From positions 46,264-110,263 of the forward strand of contig NZ_VXKS01000008.1 of assembly GCF_008711525.1 (NCBI RefSeq): DNA of 64,000 nt. Direction: 5' to 3'. Shown here piece by piece: positions 54,884 through 63,796 of the stretch (its first letter is position 1; each line of letters starts with the position of its first letter). The position numbers and the translations under genes are program-made. The notes under the pieces are model-generated. The model did no database searches and was not told the DNA's origin. It saw nothing but the letters and a program-made list of their open reading frames with translations. Source of the stretch: Cysteiniphilum sp. JM-1. GTDB lineage: Bacteria; Pseudomonadota; Gammaproteobacteria; Francisellales; Francisellaceae.

Positions 54884-56098
54884 ATGCATACGCTTGAGAC
54901 GCTTAAACACTTATTTACCCTACCGCTAGATAATCCTGTGAGCATTTTTGCCGTTGTTTTAGTGCTCATTCTTGCGGCTAAAGTGATTTGTCATTACAGC
55001 AAAATACCGAGCATTATCGGGCTGATTATCACCGGTATTATCGTCGGTCCCCATGCCTTAAATATTTTAGATCAAAACCTTGCGGTAACGATTTTTGCTA
55101 CCACTGGGCTTCTTTATATTATGTTTCTAGCCGGTCTTGAGCTTGAGATGAAAGAGTTTAAACTACATAAACGCAAGAGCATACTCTTTGGCATACTGAC
55201 CTTTATTATCCCTTTTGCTATAGGTTTCCCCATATTTCATTATGCCTTTGGTTTTCAAGCCAGTGCAGCCATTTTAGTTGCGATTATGTTTTCAACTCAC
55301 ACCTTAATTGCTTACCCGATGGTCAGTAAAAAAGGACATGCCAAACGCCAAGCAGTTGCCATCGCCGTGGGTGGTACCATTATTACCGATACAGTGGTGC
55401 TACTTATTCTGGCATTGGTTACGGGGCTTCATCAAGAAGGTAGCAGTATGATGATGCTGATAAGTCTTGTCATTGGTTTTATTCTTTTCAGTTTGATTGC
55501 CTTTGCTGTTATCCCTTATATTGCTAAAGGATTTTTTTATCTCTTTGCGCGCAAGAAAAGTCTGCACTACACCTTTGTGCTATTAGTCGTTTTTCTGTTG
55601 GCATTACTTGCTGAGATCATTGGCGTTGATGCGATTATTGGCGCGTTTTTTGCAGGTCTTTCCTTAAATCGTTTTGTTGCCAAAAAGAAAAAATTAAAGG
55701 CCGAAATTCATTTTATTGGTGATACTTTGTTTATTCCAGTTTTTCTGATTAGCGTTGGTATGATTGTGAACTTACATGTGCTTGTTGATATTCATCATGT
55801 CTTAGGTATCGCGATTACTTTAATCATTGTTGCGCTTTTAAGTAAATGGCTTGCCGCTAAATTTACCCAACTTACACTTAAACTATCACCTCTTGATGGT
55901 CGTTTAATCTTTGGCTTAAGTAGCGCGCACGCTGCTGCAACTTTAGCGATTATTTTGGTCGGCTATAAAACAGGTATTTTAAGTAATGCGATTTTAAACA
56001 GTACCATTTTGCTGATTTTAATCAGCTGCTTAACTGCCTCATTAGTTACAGCAAACACACTTAAACATTTGTCAAAAAAGGAGACTCACGGTGGTTAA
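54884..56098 (+). CDS. Cation:proton antiporter (CPA2/Kef-type membrane part)
   Basis: A 404-residue membrane protein with about 12 helices and the CPA2 hallmarks: IPSIIGLIITGIIVGPHAL, LYIMFLAGLELEMKEF, VAIAVGGTIITDTVVLLILALVTGL with the two acidic residues in the ion path, and IIGVDAIIGAFFAGLSLN. There is no C-terminal RCK/TrkA-N domain, unlike KefB/C, so NAD(H) or glutathione control is absent or in trans. AAGGA lies nine bases before the start. It overlaps the amidohydrolase by eight bases and is coupled to it; the reason for the pairing is not clear. Confidence 0.88.
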   Translation: MHTLETLKHLFTLPLDNPVSIFAVVLVLILAAKVICHYSKIPSIIGLIITGIIVGPHALNILDQNLAVTIFATTGLLYIMFLAGLELEMKEFKLHKRKSILFGILTFIIPFAIGFPIFHYAFGFQASAAILVAIMFSTHTLIAYPMVSKKGHAKRQAVAIAVGGTIITDTVVLLILALVTGLHQEGSSMMMLISLVIGFILFSLIAFAVIPYIAKGFFYLFARKKSLHYTFVLLVVFLLALLAEIIGVDAIIGAFFAGLSLNRFVAKKKKLKAEIHFIGDTLFIPVFLISVGMIVNLHVLVDIHHVLGIAITLIIVALLSKWLAAKFTQLTLKLSPLDGRLIFGLSSAHAAATLAIILVGYKTGILSNAILNSTILLILISCLTASLVTANTLKHLSKKETHGG

Positions 56099-57269
56099 TA
56101 CCATTGACGACTTAACGATTGATCAAAACTATTTACGCGAAGTGCGTGAGCATATTCACCGCCACCCTGAGCTTGGCTTTGATGTTGAAAATACTGCCGA
56201 TTTTATCGCGGGCAAACTGCAAACGCTCGGGTTAACGATTAAGCGCAACATTGGCAAAACAGGACTTATTGCTGATTTGATTGTTAACCCTGATTATCCG
56301 ATGATTGCACTGCGCGCTGATATGGATGCGTTACCCATACATGAGCAAAACACGTGTGATTATAAGTCAACCATCGATGGTAAGGCACATATGTGCGGGC
56401 ATGATGCACATTGTGCGATGGTGCTAACCACAGCGCATACATTGGTTACTCATAAGATCCAATTAAAGATTAATGTACGCTTTTTATTTCAGCCTTCTGA
56501 AGAGGTTTTACCTGGTGGCGCACCGGCAATGATCAAAGATGGTGCATTAGCAGGTGTTAGCGCTATTTATGGTCTCCATGTATTACCCTCAATTGATGAA
56601 GGAAAAATGCAAATTTGCCAACCTGTCGCCTTAGCCGGTGTTGATCTATTTGATCTTACCTTTATCGGCAAAGGGGGGCATGCGAGCACGCCATGCACGA
56701 CCAATGATCCGATGGTTATGGCAACACAATTTGTCAATGCTGTGCAAACGATTGCCTCAAGAAACCTTTCAAGCTTCGATCCTGCAGTGGTATCTATCAC
56801 CGCACTTAATATTGGTAGTACTTATAATGTGATTGCCGATAAAGCTAAACTTAAGGGCTGTATTCGCTATCTTAGCCAAGCTGCGCGCGAGCTCGTTAAA
56901 AAGCGCTTATATGAAATTGCCAATGGTATTGCCCACACTTATGACGGATCGGTTGATATCGATTATCTGCCTGGTTATCCTGAAACGCAAAATGATGCTA
57001 ACTGCGCACAAAAATCCATTGCCGCAGCAAATCATGTGGTCGGTGAGAAAAACACGCTGTTATCTCATATCCCATGGATGGCATCAGAGGACTTCTCCTA
57101 CTTTGCCAAAGAGATTCCAGCATGTTATGCATTTTTAGGTGTGCGGAATGAAACTTCAGGCTTTACCTCGATGGTGCATGAACCAACCTTTGACTTATCT
57201 GTTAACGCCATGGTCTATGGGGTGAAGTATTACTTAGCGCTATGTTGGAGCCACAGCAGTTATAGCTAA
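56091..57269 (+). CDS. M20-family amidohydrolase (hippurate hydrolase / N-acyl-amino-acid type)
   Basis: 392 residues starting at GTG 56091 with AAGGAG seven bases upstream and overlapping the antiporter end. M20D features: REHIHRHPELGFDVENTADF, ALRADMDALPIHEQN, KAHMCGHDAHCAMVL, LFQPSEEVLPGGAPAMIKDG, GGHASTPCTTNDPMV and VHEPTFDLSVNAMVYG at the end. Metal ligands lie in HMCGHDAH (Cys, His). Likely substrates are N-acylated amino acids or hippurate-like amides; the exact one is open. Confidence 0.88.
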   Translation: MVNTIDDLTIDQNYLREVREHIHRHPELGFDVENTADFIAGKLQTLGLTIKRNIGKTGLIADLIVNPDYPMIALRADMDALPIHEQNTCDYKSTIDGKAHMCGHDAHCAMVLTTAHTLVTHKIQLKINVRFLFQPSEEVLPGGAPAMIKDGALAGVSAIYGLHVLPSIDEGKMQICQPVALAGVDLFDLTFIGKGGHASTPCTTNDPMVMATQFVNAVQTIASRNLSSFDPAVVSITALNIGSTYNVIADKAKLKGCIRYLSQAARELVKKRLYEIANGIAHTYDGSVDIDYLPGYPETQNDANCAQKSIAAANHVVGEKNTLLSHIPWMASEDFSYFAKEIPACYAFLGVRNETSGFTSMVHEPTFDLSVNAMVYGVKYYLALCWSHSSYS

Positions 57270-57273
57270 TTCA

Positions 57274-57657
57274 TTAAACTTTTTGCGTCTTGTTAAACCA
57301 ACGCACGGCTTTGGGCTGATACAAAATATAAAATGCGGCAATGATTAAAATAATTTCAATAAACACTAACCAGAAATTAAGCGGGTGACTGGCGTGCTCT
57401 GGCAAATAAAAGATTAAAAACGCATACCAGATAATCGCAAGGATAATATAAATCCATTTTGCTGCTTTAACCCCCAGACTAATCACAAATGCCACTGCAA
57501 TGAGCACAATGTAAGCAACCACATCAAGCCAGATATGCTCCATTGGCACCATAACTAAAGTCGAGGATGTCATTAAGTCCAACAGCCCCAGAATACTCAC
57601 GCCATAGAGCATCCAAATGGCTGCATACACACGTTTTGGTCTAATTACTTTATTCAT
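57274..57657 (-). CDS. Small four-helix membrane protein of unknown function
   Basis: A 127-residue protein with four hydrophobic helices: about residues 12-32 (IWMLYGVSILGLLDLMTSS), 43-63 (VVAYIVLIAVAFVISLG), 67-85 (WIYIILAIIWYAFLIFYL) and 93-113 (FWLVFIEIILIIAAFYIL), with short basic ends. No family recognised. AAAAGGAGC lies before the start, so it is likely translated. It converges with the amidohydrolase, four bases between stops. Confidence 0.7.
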   Translation of the reverse strand: MNKVIRPKRVYAAIWMLYGVSILGLLDLMTSSTLVMVPMEHIWLDVVAYIVLIAVAFVISLGVKAAKWIYIILAIIWYAFLIFYLPEHASHPLNFWLVFIEIILIIAAFYILYQPKAVRWFNKTQKV

Positions 57658-57823
57658 AAATTTAAGCTCCTTTTAAATGTTGATTATCGGAATATCGTTG
57701 TCATTTAATTCCCATCCAAAGTGTAGCCTAAAAACCTGATCTTTGGCTAGTTGGTTTGTGTTAATATCTGCGATTTTTCAATACTATTCTTACACTTAGT
57801 ATGTTTGATTGGGTATTTCATCA

Positions 57824-58483
57824 TTACAGATACTGCTGACAAAGCGCCTTAAATGCCGCAAAATGCGTCGTAGCTTGCAGCTCATGATAAATTGATTGAG
57901 CACATTCATCTGGTGTTTTATTATCAGTATTTATGTCTATATCATAACGCGTATATTTATGTGTCATATGATTTGAGGCGCGACTCATGCCAATAGGTCG
58001 GAAATCATCTTGGTAATTTTGGGATTGCTCCATGCGTTTTTGCGCACGCCTTTCACCCACCTCATCGGAGACACGCATAGCAACCATAACCACTTCATAT
58101 TTTTGAAGCTTCTCTAAAAACACCTTAAAATCATCAAAACGCCAGAAGATCTCATCTGCTACCACACTTATACCATGATTTAAAAAACAACAGACTGATT
58201 CATAACGTGCCAGATTAATGCGCTTGATAATATCACCATGCACAATTTCTGTCATCGTCTGCCCATTTTCCTGATATTGTCTTGGATACAAATAATCTTT
58301 ATCCGGCTTTGACAATTCTAGCTTATCCGTTGGAATTGCCAGATGAAACGTATCAATTCCCAGATGAATATTCGGTTCATCCATTAAGTTTTGTAGTGCT
58401 TTTGCAGTCGAGGTTTTTCCTGCACTGCAAGCACCCACCAATAAAATAAGTCGTGCCATGTTGAGTTGTTTCCATTCCTTCAT
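57824..58483 (-). CDS. Chloramphenicol phosphotransferase-like P-loop kinase
   Basis: 219 residues. The P-loop ILLVGACSAGKTST (about residues 13-26) followed by HLGIDTFHLAIP matches the CPT family start (LNG-x-S-S-A-GK-[ST], LGVDxF). Further on are GISVVADEIFWRF, RVSDEVGERRAQKRM and the C-terminal TPDECAQSIYHELQA. Actual CPT phosphorylates chloramphenicol; chromosomal homologues usually have unknown substrates, so resistance should not be assumed. ATG 58483 is used; ATG 58459 (MARLILLVG) is possible. The 253-base gap to ettA holds only AT-rich sequence and a short GTAACC/GGTTAC palindrome (58521-58535). Confidence 0.75.
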   Translation of the reverse strand: MKEWKQLNMARLILLVGACSAGKTSTAKALQNLMDEPNIHLGIDTFHLAIPTDKLELSKPDKDYLYPRQYQENGQTMTEIVHGDIIKRINLARYESVCCFLNHGISVVADEIFWRFDDFKVFLEKLQKYEVVMVAMRVSDEVGERRAQKRMEQSQNYQDDFRPIGMSRASNHMTHKYTRYDIDINTDNKTPDECAQSIYHELQATTHFAAFKALCQQYL

Positions 58484-58736
58484 TAATCAAATATTATACA
58501 AACCAATTGATATTTATATAGTAACCCAAGGTTACTTCAACAATTTATTAGTATATAAGCAGCTAAACAATAAATAGTTTATTGCTAATAGCGCCTTATT
58601 CACCATGGTTGTTGATTTAATTCCATTTGAATTTCAAAACAGTTTGCAAGCACTATACCAAGACTATCTGTTTTTTGATACAATCGCCTGCGTTTATGTC
58701 TATATACATCTTACAAAACAAACTAAGGATTCTTAA

Positions 58737-60413
58737 ATGTCTGAACAATATATTTATTCAATGCATCGCGTTGGTAAGGTTGTGCCACCGAACCGCTATA
58801 TCTTAAAGGATATTTCGCTATCATTTTTTGATGGTGCTAAGATTGGTGTCTTGGGTCTTAATGGCTCAGGTAAATCAACATTACTACGTATTATGGCAGG
58901 GCTTGATACTGAGATCGTCGGTGAAGCAGCACCTCGCAAGGGGGTTAAAATCGGTTATTTACCACAAGAACCACAACTTGACCCAACAAAAGATGTTAAG
59001 GGCAATGTTGAAGAAGCCTTAGCCGATCTTAAAGCACTGGTTACACACTTTGATGAAATCAGCATGAAATTTTGCGAACCAATGTCCGATGATGAAATGA
59101 ACAAGTTACTTGCCGAGCAAGGTGAGCTACAAAACAAAATCGATGCCGCTGGTGCTTGGGAGATTGATCGCAAGCTTGAGATTGCAGCTGATGCGCTACG
59201 TTTACCAGCTTGGGATGCTGATGTATCAAAGCTTTCAGGCGGTGAAGTACGTCGTGTTGCACTATGTAAATTATTATTATCATCTCCGGATATTCTGCTG
59301 CTAGATGAACCAACAAACCATTTAGACGCTGAGAGTGTCGCTTGGCTTGAACGCTTCTTGCAAGAATATAAAGGCACTGTTGTGGCAATTACCCATGATC
59401 GCTACTTCTTAGATAATGTTGCTGAATGGATCCTTGAGCTTGATCGTGGTGAAGGGATCCCTTTTAAAGGTAATTACTCTAGCTGGTTAGAACAAAAAGA
59501 AGCACGTCTAGCCCAAGAAGAGAAAAAACAAACAGCACATAGAAAAGCATTGCAACAAGAGCTTGAATGGGTACGTCAAAATGCCAAAGGTCGTCAAGCC
59601 AAATCAAAAGCACGTTTATCGCGCTTTGATGAGCTAAGCTCACAAGAATTCCAAGAGCGCAATGCCACACAAGACTTATATATCCCGCCTGGACCACGCT
59701 TAGGCAATAAAGTCATTAACATTGACGGTATCAGTAAAGGCTTTGGTGATCGCTTATTGATTGATCAGCTTGGCTTTGAGGTTCCAGCAGGTTCCATTGT
59801 TGGTATTATTGGACCAAATGGCGCGGGTAAATCGACATTCTTTAAAATGATATCAGGCATTGAAACACCTGATGCTGGCAATGTTGAATTCGGTGAAACG
59901 GTTGAGCTTGCCTATGTCAACCAATCCCGTGATACCTTAGATGGTAACAAAACCGTCTGGGAAGAGATCTCTGATGGTCTTGATGTCATCGCTGTTGGCA
60001 AGTACACGATCCCCTCACGTCAATACGTTGGACGCTTTAACTTTAAAGGTTCTGATCAGCAGAAATTTATCCATCAGCTTTCCGGCGGTGAGCGCAATCG
60101 CGTGCATTTAGCGAAGTTACTACGCAAGGGTGGCAATGTCATATTACTTGATGAACCGACGAATGACCTTGATGTCGAGACATTGCGCGCCCTTGAAGAA
60201 GCCATTCTTGCCTTCCCAGGTTCGGTGATGATCATCTCGCATGATCGCTGGTTCTTAGATCGCGTGGCAACACACATCTTAGCCTTTGAGGGTGAAAGTA
60301 ATGTTGTCTGGTTTGAAGGAAATTATGAGGCCTATATTGAAGATAAGAAAAAACGCCTAGGCGATGACTCCGTTGATCCTCATCGCATTAAGTACAAGAA
60401 AATTACGGCTTAA
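58737..60413 (+). CDS. ettA: Energy-dependent translational throttle protein EttA (ABC-F)
   Basis: EttA binds the ribosomal E site and links initiation to ATP level. Two ABC domains: Walker [10 protein letters not shown] and GPNGAGKST, signatures [15 protein letters not shown] and [15 protein letters not shown], Walker [13 protein letters not shown] and [12 protein letters not shown]. The 558 residues and the arm region (about 95-140) and linker match EttA. It starts [20 protein letters not shown], very like E. coli EttA. AAGGA lies eight bases before the start. Confidence 0.96.
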   Translation: MSEQYIYSMHRVGKVVPPNRYILKDISLSFFDGAKIGVLGLNGSGKSTLLRIMAGLDTEIVGEAAPRKGVKIGYLPQEPQLDPTKDVKGNVEEALADLKALVTHFDEISMKFCEPMSDDEMNKLLAEQGELQNKIDAAGAWEIDRKLEIAADALRLPAWDADVSKLSGGEVRRVALCKLLLSSPDILLLDEPTNHLDAESVAWLERFLQEYKGTVVAITHDRYFLDNVAEWILELDRGEGIPFKGNYSSWLEQKEARLAQEEKKQTAHRKALQQELEWVRQNAKGRQAKSKARLSRFDELSSQEFQERNATQDLYIPPGPRLGNKVINIDGISKGFGDRLLIDQLGFEVPAGSIVGIIGPNGAGKSTFFKMISGIETPDAGNVEFGETVELAYVNQSRDTLDGNKTVWEEISDGLDVIAVGKYTIPSRQYVGRFNFKGSDQQKFIHQLSGGERNRVHLAKLLRKGGNVILLDEPTNDLDVETLRALEEAILAFPGSVMIISHDRWFLDRVATHILAFEGESNVVWFEGNYEAYIEDKKKRLGDDSVDPHRIKYKKITA

Positions 60414-60432
60414 TTTCTTCTATTTTTTATTT

Positions 60433-60846
60433 TTATTTTGTCCAATCTTCTAGCTCAAGGTGCTTTGACAAATGATAAAAGGCTCGATCTTTTGTCACTA
60501 ATACTGCATTTTCAGCTTTTGCATGTGCTGCGATAAGCATATCCATGCACGATAATGTCTTGCCTTCTTTTTCACATGTTGCGCGTAATTTTGCGTAAGC
60601 TTTTGCAGCTTGTGATGTCCAAGGCAAGATCTCGACACGAAGTAGAAACTCATTAACAATCATCGGCAAATGTTTTGCATTTGGCTTTTTAGCCACACCT
60701 AATAGCAACTCAGCCTCAGTAATCGCTGAGATGCAAATACTCGACATAGGCACATTGATCAGATGTGTTTTAAGTGCAGGGTAATCACCTTTAATAATAT
60801 AACTTGCTGTATTGGTATCAAGCATGTAGCGCTTTGTATTTACCAT
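60433..60846 (-). CDS. vapC: VapC-type PIN-domain toxin
   Basis: A 137-residue PIN ribonuclease. Acidic catalytic positions are visible in YMLDTNTASYI (Asp), ITEAELLLGVA (Glu), SCMDMLIAAHAKA (Asp) and VTKDRAFYHL (Asp). VapC toxins cleave initiator tRNA or rRNA. It overlaps the vapB stop by one base (TGATG), so translation is coupled. The preceding antitoxin gene and a promoter with palindromic operators complete the module. Confidence 0.93.
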   Translation of the reverse strand: MVNTKRYMLDTNTASYIIKGDYPALKTHLINVPMSSICISAITEAELLLGVAKKPNAKHLPMIVNEFLLRVEILPWTSQAAKAYAKLRATCEKEGKTLSCMDMLIAAHAKAENAVLVTKDRAFYHLSKHLELEDWTK

Positions 60847-61088
60847 CAGAATAAATCTCTCTGTGATGGCACTTCATCATCTCTATCAGCCATAAAGTCC
60901 TTAGGGATCTTCTTGCCTTCTTTCATCTCAAAGAAATCCTCCCACGAGCCTGGCTTTTTAGAAATAATAATATCACCCGTTTCAGGATGACGTCTGATAT
61001 AAACCTCTTTGCAGTCAAAACGATAACTACTAGGTAATCTTACGGCTTGACTACGCCCATTCATAAATAACTTTGCTGTATGCATCAT
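60846..61088 (-). CDS. vapB: VapB-type antitoxin (AbrB-like)
   Basis: 80 residues from ATG 61088 (MMHTAKLFMNGRSQAVRLPS), the classic VapB start with its AbrB-type beta strands and R-S-Q-A-V-R-L-P motif. The C-terminal half, with GSWEDFFEMKEGKKIPKDFM, would embrace the toxin. GAGG lies six bases before the start. The frame stays open to 61229, but that extension of 47 codons is a dispersed repeat in translation (LPFDFAQGT) and lies upstream of the promoter, so it is not coding. Confidence 0.93.
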   Translation of the reverse strand: MMHTAKLFMNGRSQAVRLPSSYRFDCKEVYIRRHPETGDIIISKKPGSWEDFFEMKEGKKIPKDFMADRDDEVPSQRDLF

Positions 61089-61118
61089 CGAGCACCTCTT
61101 ATAGTTTGAATCATATAT

Positions 61119-61147
61119 AGCATAGGATGAAGATTGATATATATCAA
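61119..61147 (-). promoter_or_regulatory. vapBC promoter with overlapping palindromic operator
   Basis: On the minus strand, TTGATA (61147-61142) and TATGCT (61124-61119) are separated by 17 bases. A perfect 12-base palindrome TGATATATATCA (61135-61146) overlaps the -35 box, and a second, GATATATC (61148-61155), adjoins it. Such placement fits autorepression by the VapBC complex, which is the family's usual mode. Confidence 0.6.
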
Positions 61148-61169
61148 GATATATCACGCTGTTTGTCGT

Positions 61170-61308
61170 ACCTTGAGCAAAGTCAAAAGGTAAGGATAAA
61201 AACAACAAGAGGCTTCGACTAATGCTCAACCAATAAGCTCTACCGCACCCTGAGCGAAGTCGAAGGGGAATACAAAGATAGCGGATGGCTTCGACTAACG
61301 CTCAGCCA
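61170..61308. repeat. Two tandem copies of the CTGAGCG...AGTCGAAG inverted-arm repeat
   Basis: Unit 1: arms near 61172-61190 and 61211-61229 (CTTGAGCAAAGTC and GACTAATGCTCAA). Unit 2: arms near 61250-61265 (CTGAGCGAAGTCGAAG) and 61289-61305 (CTTCGACTAACGCTCAG). A third, partial arm (CTGAGTAAAGTCAAAG) starts at 61326. With the copies below, these fill the 397-base gap between vapB and purH. No gene is seen in it. Confidence 0.7.
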
Positions 61309-61378
61309 ACAATGCCAATCACTCCCTGAGTAAAGTCAAAGTGTGAAAAGTTTAAAGACCCCTACCGAGACAGAAACA

Positions 61379-61449
61379 CTATAAAATCGTTTGCACTCGT
61401 ATACAACGCAAAAAACACTGTAAAATGATTTGTGATGAGTATACAATCA
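61379..61449. repeat. Two CTGTAAAATGGTTTG-family copies upstream of purH
   Basis: CTATAAAATCGTTTG (61379-61393) followed by CACTCGTATACAACG, and CTGTAAAATGATTTG (61418-61432) followed by TGATGAGTATACAATCACC, 39 bases apart. Each core is followed about 7 bases later by GTATACAA, a -10-like word. They lie just upstream of the purH start and could be promoter-associated. Confidence 0.6.
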
Positions 61450-61485
61450 CCTCGCTTTTAACGTACTCTTTTGGAGCGAAATCTC

Positions 61486-63057
61486 GTGAGATCAATTAAA
61501 CGCGCTTTGCTTAGTGTTTCCGACAAAACAGGGATTGTTGACTTTGCCAAGCAATTGCAAAAACTCAATATTGAAATATTATCAACTGGTGGCACTGCCA
61601 AGCTATTAGCAGACGCTAATATTCCCGTAATTGAAGTATCAGATTACACAGGCTTCCCTGAGATGATGGATGGGCGTGTCAAAACTCTGCACCCTAAAAT
61701 CCATGGTGGACTTCTTGGTAGACGCGATATCGATCAAGCGGTTATGCAGCAACATGATATCCCGAATATTGATTTGGTTGTTGTCAATTTATACCCATTT
61801 AAACAAACAATCGAAAAACCGAATGTCAGTTTCAGCGAGACGATTGAGAACATTGATATTGGTGGTCCGACAATGTTGCGCTCAGCGGCAAAAAACCATC
61901 AAGATGTTACCGTGATTTGTGATCCTAATGACTATACCGACATTACACAAAAACTAAATGACAATCATGGTGCTTTAGACTTTGCGACACGCTTTAGCTT
62001 GGCATGTAAGGTCTTTGAACACACCGCACAATACGATGGCATGATTGCTAATCATTTAGGCACATTAAATCCAGCAACTGGAGAGAAAGCACATAACTTT
62101 CCTAATACAATCAATCTACAGTTTAACAAAGCTGAAGTGATGCGCTATGGTGAGAATCCTCACCAACAAGCTGCCTTATATATTGAACCTGATTATCCTA
62201 ATGCGTCAGTAGCACAGGCGACACAGTTACAAGGTAAAGCATTATCTTATAATAATATTGCTGATACTGATGCCGCTTTACAGTGTGTCAAAAGCTTTGA
62301 CTTACCTGCTTGTGTTATTGTTAAACATGCCAATCCTTGTGGCGTTGCAGTGGCAAGCTCATTAACCGAAGCCTATCAAAAAGCCTTTCAAACCGATCCA
62401 ACCTCAGCCTTTGGCGGCATTATTGCCTGTAATCAAAAGCTTGATGCGATAACTGCACAAACAATTATTAATCAACAATTTGTTGAAGTTATTATTGCCC
62501 CTGAAGTGGATGATTTGGCACTTAAAGCACTCGCAGCTAAGCCCAATGTACGTGTATTGGCTTGTGGTTATGATCAAAAACCAAATCTTGCTGAGCTTGA
62601 ATTGAAGAAAATTGAAGGTGGACTGTTAGTCCAAGATAAAGACATTTATCAGCTAGATCAAAATGAATTAAAGATCGTCACTCATAAAGCGCCGACTGAT
62701 GAACAGTTACAAGACCTGTTATTTGCATGGAAAGTGGTGAAATTTGTTAAATCAAACGCCATTGTTTACGCCAAAAAAAATATGACTGTCGGCATAGGTG
62801 CCGGACAAATGAGTCGCGTATTTAGCTCAAAAATTGCCATTGAAAAAGCGCACGATGCTAACTTAAGCATTGAGCATTCAGTGATGGCATCAGATGCCTT
62901 CTTCCCGTTTCGCGATGGCATAGATGCCGCTGCCAAATCAGGGGTTAGCGCCATTATCCAACCAGGTGGCTCCATGCGCGATCAAGAAGTCATCGATGCT
63001 GCTAACGAGCATGGTATCGCTATGGTGTTTACCGGCATTAGGCATTTTAGGCATTAA
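61486..63057 (+). CDS. purH: Bifunctional AICAR transformylase / IMP cyclohydrolase
   Basis: PurH performs the last two steps of IMP synthesis. The N-terminal MGS-like cyclohydrolase domain (about residues 1-150) has [51 protein letters not shown] and [15 protein letters not shown]. The C-terminal transformylase shows [45 protein letters not shown] and [13 protein letters not shown]. The frame opens at TTG 61471; GTG 61486, with GGAG nine bases before it, is the likely start, giving 523 residues. Confidence 0.96.
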   Translation: MRSIKRALLSVSDKTGIVDFAKQLQKLNIEILSTGGTAKLLADANIPVIEVSDYTGFPEMMDGRVKTLHPKIHGGLLGRRDIDQAVMQQHDIPNIDLVVVNLYPFKQTIEKPNVSFSETIENIDIGGPTMLRSAAKNHQDVTVICDPNDYTDITQKLNDNHGALDFATRFSLACKVFEHTAQYDGMIANHLGTLNPATGEKAHNFPNTINLQFNKAEVMRYGENPHQQAALYIEPDYPNASVAQATQLQGKALSYNNIADTDAALQCVKSFDLPACVIVKHANPCGVAVASSLTEAYQKAFQTDPTSAFGGIIACNQKLDAITAQTIINQQFVEVIIAPEVDDLALKALAAKPNVRVLACGYDQKPNLAELELKKIEGGLLVQDKDIYQLDQNELKIVTHKAPTDEQLQDLLFAWKVVKFVKSNAIVYAKKNMTVGIGAGQMSRVFSSKIAIEKAHDANLSIEHSVMASDAFFPFRDGIDAAAKSGVSAIIQPGGSMRDQEVIDAANEHGIAMVFTGIRHFRH

Positions 63058-63138
63058 ACAACAAACACTTGGACAAGCAGGGAATATTCATCTATATTAG
63101 CAAAAGATCAAATGAATCACTTAATTTAGCGAGGTCTT

Positions 63139-63375
63139 ATGCATCATATCTATGGGATTGGCGACGCCAAACAAAACTTTCCCAAGCTGATTAATCTAGT
63201 ATCAACCTCTGGTGAGGAGATTTTAATTACACGCGACAAAAAATTAGTCGCTAAAATTATTCCTGTGGAAAAGAAAAAACGCATTATTGGAAAGCTTTCT
63301 AACACAGCATATTACATGGCTGAAGATTTTGATGCGCCCAATGATGCTATTGATCAACTCTTTTACGGTGAATAA
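63139..63375 (+). CDS. Phd/YefM-type antitoxin
   Basis: A 78-residue antitoxin: MHHIYGIGDAKQNFPKLINLVSTSGEEILITRDKKLVAKIIPVE matches the Phd/YefM N-terminal DNA-binding fold, with the characteristic A-x-x-x-F-x-x-L-[IL] pattern. The C-terminal 25 residues (AEDFDAPNDAIDQLFYGE) are the toxin-binding segment. Its stop is directly followed by the PIN gene's ATG. GAGG lies six bases before the start. Confidence 0.9.
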   Translation: MHHIYGIGDAKQNFPKLINLVSTSGEEILITRDKKLVAKIIPVEKKKRIIGKLSNTAYYMAEDFDAPNDAIDQLFYGE

Positions 63376-63762
63376 ATGTATTTACTCGATACCCATTATT
63401 TAATTTGGCTATTATATGAGCCTCAAAAACTCTCCGCCAAATTGACCAAAATCATTGAAAACACTGATAATGATATCTTTTTCAGTGCAATGAGTATCTT
63501 TGAAATCGCCATTAAAGAATCTATTGGCAAACTCAAAGTATCTCCTGACTTTGCCAATCACCTAGAAGAATCCGGATTACAATCTTTACCCTTCTTATCG
63601 GATCACGCCAATTGGTTACGCACGTTAACACTCGATATTCATAAAGACCCATTTGATCGAGCGTTAATCGCTCAATCCGCTGTCGAAGGAATCAACTTAA
63701 TCACTCAAGATCGACTGATTTTAGAATATAGCAATGTGCTTCGTCATATTAAGGATTTGTGA
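63376..63762 (+). CDS. PIN-domain toxin (VapC-like)
   Basis: 128 residues. PIN motifs: MYLLDTHYLIWLLYEP with the first Asp, SAMSIFEIAIKESIGKL with the Glu, and HKDPFDRALIAQSAVEGINLITQDRLILEY with the last two Asp. Of the type paired with Phd-like antitoxins rather than VapB, and a different subgroup from the vapC at 60433. The two genes abut (TAAATG), so translation is coupled. Confidence 0.92.
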   Translation: MYLLDTHYLIWLLYEPQKLSAKLTKIIENTDNDIFFSAMSIFEIAIKESIGKLKVSPDFANHLEESGLQSLPFLSDHANWLRTLTLDIHKDPFDRALIAQSAVEGINLITQDRLILEYSNVLRHIKDL

Positions 63763-63796
63763 ACGGGTTCCTTCCAAACTTTAAGCTAGTATTAGG

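Noticed and set aside
58521..58535. GTAACC/GGTTAC palindrome upstream of ettA
   Set aside because: Only six base pairs, one occurrence, no T-run and no gene link; could be chance in AT-rich DNA.
61089..61229. 47-codon N-terminal extension of vapB
   Set aside because: Its translation (LPFDFAQGT) is the hallmark of a dispersed repeat, and it spans the mapped promoter and operator.
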